A stretch of 64,000 nucleotides of DNA from Firmicutes bacterium OM04-13BH (lineage in GTDB: Bacteria; Bacillota; Clostridia; Lachnospirales; Lachnospiraceae), in assembly GCA_003481745.1 (NCBI GenBank), contig QULP01000002.1, positions 186,001-250,000 of the forward strand, written 5' to 3'. The notes below the pieces were generated by a model. That model was given only the letters and a program-made list of their open reading frames with translations. It made no database searches and was not told the DNA's origin. Shown one piece after another: positions 52,911 to 62,649 of this stretch (its first letter is position 1; every line of letters starts with the position of its first letter). The position numbers and the translations under genes were made by a program.

Positions 52911-54977
52911 TTAATTTTTCTCAAACAGTACAACTGTTTCTTGAAGCATCTCCGAAAATTTTGTAACCGCACGAATTAAATACTCAATATCATCTTTGTA
53001 ATATGCGCATTGACGCTCCCATACTTCCTCTAATTGCCTCTGCTCCAGTTCAAGACTGTCTTTATCTATTTCTTTATTTTTCAGCCTTTCGACCAATTCA
53101 TATAGATTTTCATGGTGCAGAATCCTTCCTTTGCCCCACATCAAACGTTCCGACTCTTGCTTCATAATATATTCTGTAAAATGATAAAACACTTCTTTTT
53201 CAAATTCAAATGCATAGCAGTTATTATCAATACTGTAAAATGCATCCAATGTTTCCTCAATATTTCCGGCATTTAATGCAGTCTTCGCTTTTTTTAATGC
53301 ATGCAGATTATTCTGTACTGCCTGCTGTGGAAAAATTACTCCATCATCCCAGTCTAACCGCACAAAATAATCTTGCGCTTTCTTAAAAATAGCAAGCAGT
53401 TTTTTTGTTATTGCATCTGCCCTTTTCCAGTCTCCATCTGCCCCAAAATTCTGATTCCAGCTTTGTATCTTTTCATAGAGACAAATTGCAGTTTCTCTTG
53501 CTTTTTTTGTCTGCTCCAAAAGCACGCTTCCCTCTGCACCTGTTTGTTTACACACATTCAAATCCAGACTGTCCATACTTGCAGTTAAAACAGTTGCGAA
53601 ATTAAGCGGCGGTAACGACAAAGCATCAACCGCCATCAAAAGCTTAAGATAAAACTCATGATGAAACTGATAAATCTCTTCCTCATACACGTCCTGATTA
53701 TCATACTGTGAATGATAATAATTTTCCATAAATGGTCCGCCGCTGAAATCATTTACAAAAGACGGGATTCCTGAAATTGCCATTGTAAAATCATCCGACC
53801 AGGTTTCTATCGGATATAACGTTGTCATTCCATCTGGATAAATCCCTTTTGGCATCGCATCTTTATCCACAAATTTTTGAATAAAATCAACATACTCATA
53901 AGTACAGCGTATCGCATCTTTCGTACTGTGAGCATGTGCCGGAAGTTCAAAATTAAAATCCGCAATGACGTTTCCCGGCCAATCCGCTCTTGCCTCAAAA
54001 ACCTGACGGTAAGCCCCTGTAGACCAGTCATATTTTGTGTCAGAAATCCCCCACTCCTCTGCTGCAAGCGCACAGACCACAATGGTATGATTTGGCTGAT
54101 AACCACCTTGAATCAATGCCTTTGCAATTCCGATTATCATTGCAACTGCTGCATTATCGTCCTGAAATCCTTCAAAATAAGAATCATAATGTGCACTTAA
54201 AAGAATCATGGTATCTGAACGTCTTCCTGGAATCTTTCCAACAATATTATAAGTGTACTGGTCTTTCTCTACTTTTGTCTCAGCATCCAATTCCACCAAA
54301 AGATGGGGCACACTGTTTTCTTTTTTATTCTCATTTTTACTCTCTTGCATCAATTCCCAAATTTCTAAAAAATCTGCTCTTGACATAGAAAAAGCGGGAG
54401 CTGATGCCGGTCCTGCAATATCCTGTGCATTCAAAGCCGTATCATCAATCTGAGCATATCCGCGGCTTTGCACGGCAATTAAAGCTTTTGCCCCTTTTAA
54501 ATGTGCCTGATAAACCGGATAATTAATCCACCACTCCTCTCTTTGATTAATTTCAATTAAGACCAATTTTCCTTTTACATCTATATTCTCATAATCTTTG
54601 GCTGTTCCTTTTTTCAGATAAACCAGGTCAAATCTTTCAAATCCATCTGTCTTAAAATCAGTCTGATATGCCCCCAATTGAATTTCTTTTTTCTCGCCTG
54701 TCTTAGTCTGATAGCGCATCACTGCCTTTTTAAATTCCCAGGCATCGACTGTAATCTTGTCTTTATGTACGTCGACAAGACCTGCTTTTTTCATTTCTTC
54801 AACGAGCATATCCCCCGTTTTTCGTTCTGCCAAAGAACCTGCTGTACGATAGCCCAAGATAGGATTCGTTTTTTCTTTTTCCATTCGTCTTGCAAGCTGA
54901 TAAGACTCTTCTACCTTTAAGCAGGAAAGACAATTTTTTAAAGCCTCTTGAAAACTTGAGTTCTCCATTTTTCTCAT
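52911..54977 (-). CDS. M28-family metallopeptidase with PA-like insert
   Basis: About 688 residues. An N-terminal helical region and a PA-like segment (GKLVLIEINQREEWW, AHLKGAKALIAVQSRG) are followed by the M28 zinc-peptidase core: LLSAHYDSYFEGFQDDNAAVA, ALAAEEWG, and a late histidine in HSQYDNQDVYEEE. The final ~200 residues are helical, with no match I know. There is no signal peptide, so it is probably cytoplasmic and trims peptides. Start 54977 is chosen because a promoter -10 (55026-55021) puts the ATG at 55010 almost at the transcript end; 54968 is also possible. Confidence 0.82.
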   Translation of the reverse strand: MRKMENSSFQEALKNCLSCLKVEESYQLARRMEKEKTNPILGYRTAGSLAERKTGDMLVEEMKKAGLVDVHKDKITVDAWEFKKAVMRYQTKTGEKKEIQLGAYQTDFKTDGFERFDLVYLKKGTAKDYENIDVKGKLVLIEINQREEWWINYPVYQAHLKGAKALIAVQSRGYAQIDDTALNAQDIAGPASAPAFSMSRADFLEIWELMQESKNENKKENSVPHLLVELDAETKVEKDQYTYNIVGKIPGRRSDTMILLSAHYDSYFEGFQDDNAAVAMIIGIAKALIQGGYQPNHTIVVCALAAEEWGISDTKYDWSTGAYRQVFEARADWPGNVIADFNFELPAHAHSTKDAIRCTYEYVDFIQKFVDKDAMPKGIYPDGMTTLYPIETWSDDFTMAISGIPSFVNDFSGGPFMENYYHSQYDNQDVYEEEIYQFHHEFYLKLLMAVDALSLPPLNFATVLTASMDSLDLNVCKQTGAEGSVLLEQTKKARETAICLYEKIQSWNQNFGADGDWKRADAITKKLLAIFKKAQDYFVRLDWDDGVIFPQQAVQNNLHALKKAKTALNAGNIEETLDAFYSIDNNCYAFEFEKEVFYHFTEYIMKQESERLMWGKGRILHHENLYELVERLKNKEIDKDSLELEQRQLEEVWERQCAYYKDDIEYLIRAVTKFSEMLQETVVLFEKN

Positions 54978-55020
54978 CTTCTTTCTACGTTTTTTGTCTC
55001 TTCCAATCATTTCTTTTTCT

Positions 55021-55048
55021 ATTATACGCTTACCAGTACTCTTGTCAA
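55021..55048 (-). promoter_or_regulatory. Promoter of the M28-GNAT-AGE operon
   Basis: TTGACA (55048-55043), 16 bases, TATAAT (55026-55021). Confidence 0.7.
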
Positions 55049-55113
55049 TTTATTGCGAACCCAAAAACACCTTATCTCTAAATTAAAAAATGACAAAAAC
55101 TCTGTCTTTTTTT

Positions 55114-55271
55114 AACCAAATCAAGGAAGTCCCCTGCTTCAATTGCAAAAAGCAATAAGCAGGTGTGGGGACTTGCTTGTATCAGGAGGGGCAAGCCCCT
55201 TCTGATAAGCTGCGTAGCAGCTATTTGGTTATGAGCAAGTAGCGAAAGCGGATTGCGAATATCCGCTTGAC
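55114..55271 (+). repeat. Dispersed intergenic repeat, copy 4 (158 bp, most complete)
   Basis: Starts AACCAAATCAAGGAAGTCCC and ends GCGAATATCCGCTTGAC. Nested inverted repeats are visible: AACCAAAT/ATTTGGTT (55114/55223), AAGTCCCC/GGGGACTT, TATCAGGAGGGGC/CCCCTTCTGATA, and the terminal AGCGGAT/ATCCGCT. It would fold into a branched RNA or cruciform. It lies between AraC-gene stop and the M28 operon promoter. Confidence 0.8.
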
Positions 55272-55292
55272 TACACACAGTCTTTGCCATTT

Positions 55293-56162
55293 TTAAACCA
55301 AAGTATTTTTTTCATATTTTTTTCTATAATTTTTCGGAGAAATTTCCATATGCTTTTTAAAACAATTTGAAAAATAAATTTCCGAACCAAATCCAACCAG
55401 TCTTGAAATTTTCCGAATATCATAATCTGTCCGTAATAAATACTGCTTTGCATACTCCAAGCGAATTTCTACTAAAACCTCAAGTGGTGTTTTTCCAAAA
55501 GTTTCTTTCATCGCTTTTGCAAGATAATTCCGGTGCAAATGAAACTGCTGCTCCAGAATCTGATTTGTAATCGGATGTTCCAGATTATTTTCCAGATAAA
55601 TCTGAATCTGTTCTGCCAGCAGTGTCAGTCTGTCTTTATGCATCCCTGCATTTTCAATTGTCTTTAAAAATCTTAAAAATAATTCTTCTGTTTTCCAGAT
55701 ATCATGTTCCCCTGCCGTACTGTCCAGTATATTCTGAAACAATTCAAACAGCAATTCCGGCTCCTTAATAGTCGAATATTTTTGCAGATGCAGAGTATAC
55801 GAACACTGATGATAATGTTGTCCTGATATCGGAAGCTTTGATACAAAACGGCTCGCCTTCGGTCCTTGTTTCCACTGTGCTGTTGTATAAAAATGCAGCC
55901 AGTAAAAACCCGTATCTTCCTGACAGGGTTTCCAGGAATAATGGTGTCTGTCCGGCAATAAGATAAACATTTCATTTTCTTTGACTTCATACTGTTTCTC
56001 TCCTTCCGCAAGAAACAGAGCGCCTTTTTTTACGGCAATCAAATCAAAAAAGCCTAGATTTTTTCGTTCTACGTGGCTTTGCCCCTTTCTCATAATTTTA
56101 TAATTTCCTTCTATAAAATCAGGAAAAGGCGGAATGGAAATGGAAATCATATCACCGGACAT
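55293..56162 (-). CDS. AraC-family transcriptional regulator
   Basis: A 289-residue protein. Residues ~15-110 form a cupin-like sensor domain (ARAC_ligand type: GQSHVERKNLGFFDLIAV, LLPDRHHYSW). The C-terminal ~100 residues have two AraC helix-turn-helix motifs: LEQQFHLHRNYLAKAMKETFG and IRKISRLVGFGSEIYFSNCF. It likely senses a carbohydrate and activates the gene 6 bases upstream in the same transcript. The upstream gene is a large carbohydrate-type protein. Confidence 0.88.
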   Translation of the reverse strand: MSGDMISISIPPFPDFIEGNYKIMRKGQSHVERKNLGFFDLIAVKKGALFLAEGEKQYEVKENEMFILLPDRHHYSWKPCQEDTGFYWLHFYTTAQWKQGPKASRFVSKLPISGQHYHQCSYTLHLQKYSTIKEPELLFELFQNILDSTAGEHDIWKTEELFLRFLKTIENAGMHKDRLTLLAEQIQIYLENNLEHPITNQILEQQFHLHRNYLAKAMKETFGKTPLEVLVEIRLEYAKQYLLRTDYDIRKISRLVGFGSEIYFSNCFKKHMEISPKNYRKKYEKNTLV

Positions 56163-56168
56163 CTATTT

Positions 56169-58538
56169 TTAAACCCTTTCTTTTTTCAGCGTAATCTTTT
56201 GCAAACCTTTTTCATTTGCAAGCTCTATTATATCACCATCTGAAATAAAATAAAATCCCCTGCTGTATGGTGCAAAACTTGTGATTTTATATTCTGTATC
56301 CGTTTCTTCAAAACTTCCATTGATAACCAGAATAGAAGTCTCTTTTTTTATAATGAAAGCTTTATCTCCAAAGTTCTCCAGATAAGCAACCAGCTCCTCT
56401 CCCATATCCCAGTCAGGAGTCTGGCTGTCATTATCAAATAACTTTGCAAAAATTCCTCCATCTCTATAAAACGCCGACTGACCAAAGCGTTCTCTTGAAA
56501 GATCCGGTCGATTTATATGTGGTCCTGCAACTGCATAAGTAGATGCTGCCATTCCTTTTTCTAATGGAGAAGTTGCTGTTGAATGAGTATCATAACAGTA
56601 AAGGATTCCTGCCGTTGCCCGATAACCTGCCTCTAAATATCTCGTATCTTTTAATTTATCAAATACTTTATAAGCAGAAGCAGCCGTAACTCCTCCCCAT
56701 AAAGAATGAATCATATAGGTCAAAGCCTCCCACCAGCGGTCTGGATTTTGAGCCCTAAAGTCATTGGAATAGCCAATATTGGCAAGTAAAAGCGCTCCAT
56801 ATTGTTTTGCACTTTCGATTCGCCCACTTTCACACAGCGCACCGGCTGTTGGTCCAAAACCGGCATTGTCAAAAAAATGTTCTGTGATGGCTGCTTTATA
56901 AGTCTTTGCCTCCTCATCTATTTTATCCATCACGCTTTCCCAGATTGCTTTGATTTTATTATATTGTTCCATTCTGCCTTTTTTCTTTAATTTATCTAGC
57001 AAACGTTCAAAATACAAGAAATAAACACCTAACATCTGAGATTCTTCTTTTCCTCGTTCCTCTTGGTGGAGTTCTGGATTTACCCTTAATTCAAATATTT
57101 CCGTTGCCCATTCCAAGTAGGTATCTGCGGTATTGAGCACCAGTGTTTCATCCTCAAATTCCGATAACAGGTAAAACAAATGTGCAATATATTCAAAGTC
57201 CATACAACGATAAAAATCTCCGTATAGCTTTCTCGGTTTTCTAAAATCACCGTCGATAAACCATTTTGGACGTACATAATTAACTGCACATTTTTCTACT
57301 TTCTGAACCTGACTGACATCTAATTTTCCAAGCAGATTTTTTTGTAAAACTAAATTTGCTTTTCCAAGAGATTCTCCCTGATTAGAAATCGGCTCAAATG
57401 CAAATGGCGGATTTATTGTCTCATCATGATACAATTTATCACAGATATATTCCACACGTTCTTCAATAACAGTTTCGATTTTGTCCATTACGTTAAGTAC
57501 AACAAAATCTTCGGTATCGTTATCAAATCGAAGCACTATTTTATGTTCGCCCATTGCAGACGGTTTAAAAATCAGCTGATACTGTTCTTTATTTTCTTTA
57601 TCCTGACAGATTTCTACAACTGTTTTCTTTCTTTCATCCTGCACTTTATAAAAAGCATCCGCCGAAACCATAGAAATACCTTCCGGAGTTTCTACAGATA
57701 TCCTTGCCACTTCCCCGATAATATTAAGCGGTGTATATTCTACCTTTGGATGCCTCCATTTGAGTCCTTCTTTATAAAAATCTTCTTCCCCTTGATTTGC
57801 ACTCATGACATACTGCCAGTTTTTCTTTTCTCCTGCTTCTAAGTTAAAACCATCTTTTTCATAAATCCAGTCATGATTCTTAAAACCTTCTGGATAACCG
57901 CCAGCCAGATATAATTTATGAAATAACATTCCATCCAAAGACGGAGAAACATCTTCAAAGAACAGATTTAAATAATCACAGTAAGTTCCTACTGATTTTG
58001 TCTGTCCTTTTATTTGATAAAACCCAAGACTTTCTCCACTTCCATCTCTGCGCACCATGCTTAATTTAGTATAATCCTTAGAAATAAACGGAAACACTGC
58101 CGCTGAATTATGAATGTTTTTCAGCACATTTTTATCCCGAAACATCACATAAGCAAACGAAGTCCAAATACCAAATTCCTTAATATTCATTCTTTTTTGA
58201 CTCTTATTTTCCAGCTCAATGCTCCAAAAGAGTGCTTCCTCAGCTTTTCCTAAATCATAAAACTGTTTTACTTTAAGAGTCTCAAATTCATAGACGACTT
58301 CAATCCCTTTCTCGGTTTCTTTTAGAACCGGAACACTCATCTGACTTCCAAACTTCTCTTTATCTGCTATAAGTTCAAAAAAACCAAATAATTTATCTGC
58401 GTCTTTATAATTTTTTTCCTGTAAATAACTGTCCTCAATCACCCAGTTCATCTGATATGGGTCATCTTTCATGGTCAGATTTGATACATACCCCTCTTTG
58501 TTTACTTCCATACGGAATTTCTTATTTTCTATCATCAT
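56169..58538 (-). CDS. Large uncharacterised protein, DUF5695-like (probable carbohydrate-active)
   Basis: A 789-residue protein without signal peptide. The N-terminal ~350 residues look like beta-sandwich domains (WVIEDSYLQEKNY, LFWSIELENKS). The C-terminal half is alpha-helical, resembling an (alpha/alpha)6 barrel, with PDRWWEALTYMIHSLWGGV and STYAVAGPHINRPDLSRERF. This pattern recalls DUF5695 or six-hairpin glycosidase-like proteins. The reaction is unknown; with an AraC regulator 6 bases downstream it may hydrolyse an imported glycan. ATG 58538 is preferred over a GTG at 58550 that abuts AGGAAAGGT. Confidence 0.7.
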   Translation of the reverse strand: MMIENKKFRMEVNKEGYVSNLTMKDDPYQMNWVIEDSYLQEKNYKDADKLFGFFELIADKEKFGSQMSVPVLKETEKGIEVVYEFETLKVKQFYDLGKAEEALFWSIELENKSQKRMNIKEFGIWTSFAYVMFRDKNVLKNIHNSAAVFPFISKDYTKLSMVRRDGSGESLGFYQIKGQTKSVGTYCDYLNLFFEDVSPSLDGMLFHKLYLAGGYPEGFKNHDWIYEKDGFNLEAGEKKNWQYVMSANQGEEDFYKEGLKWRHPKVEYTPLNIIGEVARISVETPEGISMVSADAFYKVQDERKKTVVEICQDKENKEQYQLIFKPSAMGEHKIVLRFDNDTEDFVVLNVMDKIETVIEERVEYICDKLYHDETINPPFAFEPISNQGESLGKANLVLQKNLLGKLDVSQVQKVEKCAVNYVRPKWFIDGDFRKPRKLYGDFYRCMDFEYIAHLFYLLSEFEDETLVLNTADTYLEWATEIFELRVNPELHQEERGKEESQMLGVYFLYFERLLDKLKKKGRMEQYNKIKAIWESVMDKIDEEAKTYKAAITEHFFDNAGFGPTAGALCESGRIESAKQYGALLLANIGYSNDFRAQNPDRWWEALTYMIHSLWGGVTAASAYKVFDKLKDTRYLEAGYRATAGILYCYDTHSTATSPLEKGMAASTYAVAGPHINRPDLSRERFGQSAFYRDGGIFAKLFDNDSQTPDWDMGEELVAYLENFGDKAFIIKKETSILVINGSFEETDTEYKITSFAPYSRGFYFISDGDIIELANEKGLQKITLKKERV

Positions 58539-58641
58539 ATAATATTTCACACCTTTCCTAAGTTTAAATTTATCATCCTATTACGCTTATTGCTATAGAA
58601 AATTTCAATCAAAACTTAAGAAATTTCACACTCACGAATCA

Positions 58642-60066
58642 TTAGAGTAAATTTAACATTTTTTCATATACTTCTTCGTTCTTCTCAATTATTAATGTCA
58701 ATCGTTCTTTCGCCTGATTTAACTGATGAAAAAGACTTCTTACTTCCTGTTTTCCTTCTTCTTTACAGACATTTGTTCTAAGATATCCTTTTTCGTCATA
58801 ATAATAAGCATCATCCAACACCATGACAAGCTGTTCTGTTTCTTTATTCTCTTTTATCTGTCCTTTATTTTTTTGATATTCATAGCCCTGTCGTATATAA
58901 TCCTTTAGCAAATTTTCTGTTTCTTTTTTCTCATTTGCATAGACCACATCCACATGAGGATAATTTCTTGTTCCCTTTTTATCCGGCAGATGCAGGATAT
59001 TTTGAATAAAAGAAGATAATTCTGCATTGGTACGAATCCGGTTGGTCAGATGAAAGCTCTGAATCTGTGGTAGATTTTCAATCCTCTCCATGACACTTCG
59101 GTCCATTTCATCCGGAGAAATCATATCTTCTGAATCACTGGAAAAAATTACTGGTTGATGTTCACTTAACTCTAATAAAATTTCTAATTTTTCTAATGTC
59201 AGAAGATGTGCTTCATCGACTAAGATTCCACTATAATTTTTTAACTGTAATTCATGATTTAACTGCTTATCTGAAAGAAAATCAATCCGCTGTAGCCTCT
59301 CATGTAATAATTTCCATTTTTCTTCAGACTCTCCACAATGAACCATACAGACCCTCTGTTTTTTCGCTGAAAGTTTCATTGCAATATCATAAAGTAATAA
59401 CGTCTTTCCTGTACCTGGAAGTCCTGTAAAAATAAAATATCCCGATTTTTCTGCCCGAACCCGTTTCAATATCTGTCGTTCAATATCTCTTTGCTGTGAA
59501 GTTAAAAAATATTCTTTTTCCAAAAAACGGACTGGCTCTGTCAAAGGAGAAATCAAATACAATTCCGCCTGAAATAAATCTTCAATCTCGCCCTCATAAT
59601 CTGCACTATTCTTTTGCAGGGCACTGCATAACTGTTCCCAGTCTGCATCCACGATATGGTCATGATTCGTCAGCTTTACCAGCCGTTTCTGACTGCTGAT
59701 GTAGGTATAAGATAAAATAGATTTTCCAAACACAGACAGATAATACTTATTTTGAAGAAGCTGTTTTTTGATTGCATCTTCTGATACACCCCCGCTTTTT
59801 AATTCAATATTTACAATCTGTTCTTCTTTTATCTGAAGAAGGTCAAACTCCTTACCCAGCTTTGGTATCTGAAAAGAATAAAAAAAACGCAACGCAGACA
59901 CATCTGACATTTGCAATTCCAACTGTTTTACCAGTTCTTTCATACTGTCTAATTCCCACTCACGCATTTTTAAAAAATATTTTCTGCCAGATAAATGACG
60001 TTCTAATTTTTGCAGACACTCTATCTTTTGGTTTCGGGTAAGCGCATAAATTGATATTGATTTCAT
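58642..60066 (-). CDS. PD-(D/E)xK-like nuclease and DUF2075-type helicase protein
   Basis: A 474-residue protein. Residues ~35-105 look like a restriction-endonuclease fold: FYSFQIPKLGKEFDLLQI followed by IVNIELKSGG, giving the D...ExK pattern. Residues ~205 onward form a P-loop ATPase with Walker A FTGLPGTGKTLLL, Walker B ILVDEAHLL, and FHLTNRIRTNAELSSFIQNI, characteristic of DUF2075/SF1-type helicases. It may act in DNA repair or phage defence; no partner gene is adjacent. ATG 60066 has CAGGAG 8 bases upstream. Confidence 0.7.
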   Translation of the reverse strand: MKSISIYALTRNQKIECLQKLERHLSGRKYFLKMREWELDSMKELVKQLELQMSDVSALRFFYSFQIPKLGKEFDLLQIKEEQIVNIELKSGGVSEDAIKKQLLQNKYYLSVFGKSILSYTYISSQKRLVKLTNHDHIVDADWEQLCSALQKNSADYEGEIEDLFQAELYLISPLTEPVRFLEKEYFLTSQQRDIERQILKRVRAEKSGYFIFTGLPGTGKTLLLYDIAMKLSAKKQRVCMVHCGESEEKWKLLHERLQRIDFLSDKQLNHELQLKNYSGILVDEAHLLTLEKLEILLELSEHQPVIFSSDSEDMISPDEMDRSVMERIENLPQIQSFHLTNRIRTNAELSSFIQNILHLPDKKGTRNYPHVDVVYANEKKETENLLKDYIRQGYEYQKNKGQIKENKETEQLVMVLDDAYYYDEKGYLRTNVCKEEGKQEVRSLFHQLNQAKERLTLIIEKNEEVYEKMLNLL

Positions 60067-60143
60067 TTTTACTACTCCTGAAGAATTTTTCAATCTTCCC
60101 TATTTTAAACTTAATTTGATTAAAACCAGGACTGAATACCACT

Positions 60144-60172
60144 ATTCTATCCTACTTTCCTTTACCTGTCGA
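60144..60172 (-). promoter_or_regulatory. Promoter of the nuclease/helicase-like gene
   Basis: TCGACA (60172-60167), 17 bases, TAGAAT (60149-60144). Confidence 0.5.
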
Positions 60173-60180
60173 GTCAGCTT

Positions 60181-60228
60181 GTTAAGCAGGTACTCGCAAT
60201 TGAAGCAGGAAACTTCCTTAATTCGGTT
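60181..60228 (-). repeat. Dispersed intergenic repeat, copy 5 (48 bp, shortest)
   Basis: GTTAAGCAGGTACTCGCAAT followed by TGAAGCAGGAAACTTCCTTA matches both ends of the family with the interior deleted. It sits just after the aminopeptidase terminator. Confidence 0.6.
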
Positions 60229-60233
60229 AAACT

Positions 60234-60275
60234 AAAAAACAGTCAGAACAACTTCTTTTTGTCCTGACTGTTTTT
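60234..60275 (-). terminator. Terminator of the aminopeptidase gene region
   Basis: AAAAACAGTCAG and CTGACTGTTTTTT with a loop of about 18 bases. The gap 60276-60373 is otherwise empty. Confidence 0.75.
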
Positions 60276-60373
60276 CTAACAATTTATTTGTTTTTTATTT
60301 TCTTGACTGCTCTATTGTGCATTTATCATGGCATGCCACCTCTAATTGTGAACTTCTCTCAATGTATGAAGCA

Positions 60374-61606
60374 TCACTCTGCCCAGGTTCCATTTACAAA
60401 AATATCTGTTTTACTTCCATCCTCACGGATTCCTACAATGCGCAGGTCATCTGACCCTACCATAAAGTCCATGTGAATCATTGAATCGTTGATGCCTCTT
60501 TCATGGATTTCTTCCTCCGTCATGTCCATAAATCCTTCAATGACTTCTGAAAATCCACGTCCGGCTGCAACATGACAGCAGGCATTTTCATCAAATAAGG
60601 TATTATAAAACATCAGACCTGACTGATTAATTGGAGATTCTTTTGGAACAAGTGCGACTTCTCCAAGCATAGAAGCTCCTTCATCCATCGCAAACATTTT
60701 TTTCAGAACTGCCTCTCCCTCTTCTGCATGACATTCCACAACTCTTCCGTCTTTAAAATCAACAGTAAAATGATTAATGACCTGTCCAGAACGGCTGAGT
60801 GGTTTTGTGGAAACCAGACGTCCCTCACATTTTCCTTTCATTGGACTGGTAAATACTTCTTCTGTCGGCATATTTGGAACAAAGAATGTCTGATTGATAT
60901 GATTGACGTCGCCTGCACTTCCCCATTTTGCACCAGGAATCAGCTCTACTGTAAAATCCGTTCCGTTACTACTGGTATAATGAAGAGATTTAAAGTTCTG
61001 TTCATTCAACCAGTTCGCTTTCTTTGTCATACGCTCATTATGTGCCTGCCAGATTTTCTCTGCATCTTCCCCATCTTTTAAATAAACGCAGTCAAAAATT
61101 GCATTCCATAACTTGTCAACTGCTACGTCTCTCGGTTCATTTGGAAATACTTTTTTCGCCCATTTTTCAGAAGCTGCTGCAACAATCAGCCATTGATGTT
61201 TTCCGTCAATCTGGTCACGATATTTTTTTAAGACTTTCTGACGCATCTGATTTACCGTTGAGATTAAATCCGGTGAAATTCCGGATAATTCATCTGGGTC
61301 TGAAGAATCAATAAAAATACGAACCGGCAGAGTTTCTGTCATCTGTTTTGCACGTTCTTCCTCCCATACTGCAACCTCTCCAAGTACATCTGCTGTTGCA
61401 TACTGATAATGCAGTTTATTCACTTCACCACAGGACCAGAACAACTCCACATAACTTGCACCAGCCTTATAACACTCTTCTGTAACCATTTTTACAAGCG
61501 GAATCTGGTCTACTTCAGCCTGCAGACGAACCCGCTGACCTTTCTGTACATTTGCTCCAATTTTTACAATCAGCTTGGCATACTCTCTTAATTTGTTTTC
61601 ATTCAT
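60374..61606 (-). CDS. M29-family aminopeptidase
   Basis: A 410-residue metallo-aminopeptidase of the thermophilic AmpS/AmpT family. The N-terminus MNENKLREYAKLIVKIGANVQ, KADVE-like LRAEVDQIP, and the metal-binding segment around EEGEAVLKKMFAMDEGASMLGEVALV, INQSGLMFYNTLFDENACCHVA and NDSMIHMDFMVGSDDLRI are all typical. It removes N-terminal residues from peptides in the cytoplasm. ATG 61606 lies 10 bases after GGGAG; the TTG at 61615 abuts it. It is a single gene. Confidence 0.95.
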   Translation of the reverse strand: MNENKLREYAKLIVKIGANVQKGQRVRLQAEVDQIPLVKMVTEECYKAGASYVELFWSCGEVNKLHYQYATADVLGEVAVWEEERAKQMTETLPVRIFIDSSDPDELSGISPDLISTVNQMRQKVLKKYRDQIDGKHQWLIVAAASEKWAKKVFPNEPRDVAVDKLWNAIFDCVYLKDGEDAEKIWQAHNERMTKKANWLNEQNFKSLHYTSSNGTDFTVELIPGAKWGSAGDVNHINQTFFVPNMPTEEVFTSPMKGKCEGRLVSTKPLSRSGQVINHFTVDFKDGRVVECHAEEGEAVLKKMFAMDEGASMLGEVALVPKESPINQSGLMFYNTLFDENACCHVAAGRGFSEVIEGFMDMTEEEIHERGINDSMIHMDFMVGSDDLRIVGIREDGSKTDIFVNGTWAE

Positions 61607-61737
61607 TGTAAACAATCTCCCGTCATTTAAATTCTTATACTTTGTGATTTATTTCAGACATCTTATTTTTGTCTTTTATCACTGTTAATTAAGAGTATAC
61701 CTGCTTTTTATTAGCTTCGCAAGGATAGGATTTATCT

Positions 61738-62649
61738 TTAAAAAATATCCAGCATATTATCAAGATAAATTGCTTCTCTTACATGAATCTGATACTCCGG
61801 TTTTGTCATATAATAGAGCAGAAATTCCAAAATCAATGCGCTTCCAAGTCCACGTCCTTCTATTTTAAAATTAGAAAATCCCATTGGCATGTAGACATTT
61901 CTAATATCTTCTAATCCAATGAAACCTGGATTGGTTATTGCCTTTGAAAAGCGATATCCCTCCCCTGCATTTGGCGCACTACAAGGATGCTCTGCTCCAT
62001 TTTCTCCAAGATTTTTCCGACTAACTGCTTCATAGCAGATTTTCCTGTCCCTGCATCCAAACCAGCAACATTCATTACAGAGAAATTCTACTTTATCTTT
62101 TTGTTCTTCTGAAAGTGTTTTCCATTTATCCAATGCTTTATTTAAACGAAAGTCCGGCACAACATAGCCAAACTCTTCACGATTAATTTCTTTTCTTAAC
62201 TCTTCAAATTCAGTTAAAACTTTCGTAGTAGAAGAAACAAAATACAGATTTGGGTAATTTACTTTCAAGTAGTCTAATAACAAATCTGAATGGATAATTA
62301 TGCCATTTTGTTTTTCTTTTCCCTTATTAAACAATGCACACAGCGCATTACATCTTTTATCCGAAAGATGTTCTTCTTTTAATAAAGAATTACTAAAAGT
62401 CAACCGTGCTGAAATTCCATATTCCTGCATAAGTTCTAAAACTTCCTGTGGTCTGCTGTCTCCACATTCCACACGACCGCCACCCCAGAGGCAGTCCCAC
62501 GGCGCTCCATAAATGGAACCAATTTCACACCAGTCATAAAAATATTCTCTATGTTTCCGAAACAGGGGTAAAAACAAGCGATAAAGTTCATAGAATTCAA
62601 ACAAACCCGGAAGATGATAATAGGCTTTTCTTTTTTTTAATTGTGTCAT
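61738..62649 (-). CDS. Cysteine-rich U32-like TIM-barrel protein, uncharacterised
   Basis: A 303-residue protein. The second half has LCNECCWFGCRDRKICYE (cysteines likely for Fe-S or zinc), and the ending MGFSNFKIEGRGLGSALILEF recalls the LKIEGR motif of peptidase U32 family proteins, which modify rRNA or cofactors or act as peptidases. The N-terminus lacks a signal. It overlaps the YibE/F gene by 4 bases (ATGA) on the same strand. Function unknown. Confidence 0.65.
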   Translation of the reverse strand: MTQLKKRKAYYHLPGLFEFYELYRLFLPLFRKHREYFYDWCEIGSIYGAPWDCLWGGGRVECGDSRPQEVLELMQEYGISARLTFSNSLLKEEHLSDKRCNALCALFNKGKEKQNGIIIHSDLLLDYLKVNYPNLYFVSSTTKVLTEFEELRKEINREEFGYVVPDFRLNKALDKWKTLSEEQKDKVEFLCNECCWFGCRDRKICYEAVSRKNLGENGAEHPCSAPNAGEGYRFSKAITNPGFIGLEDIRNVYMPMGFSNFKIEGRGLGSALILEFLLYYMTKPEYQIHVREAIYLDNMLDIF

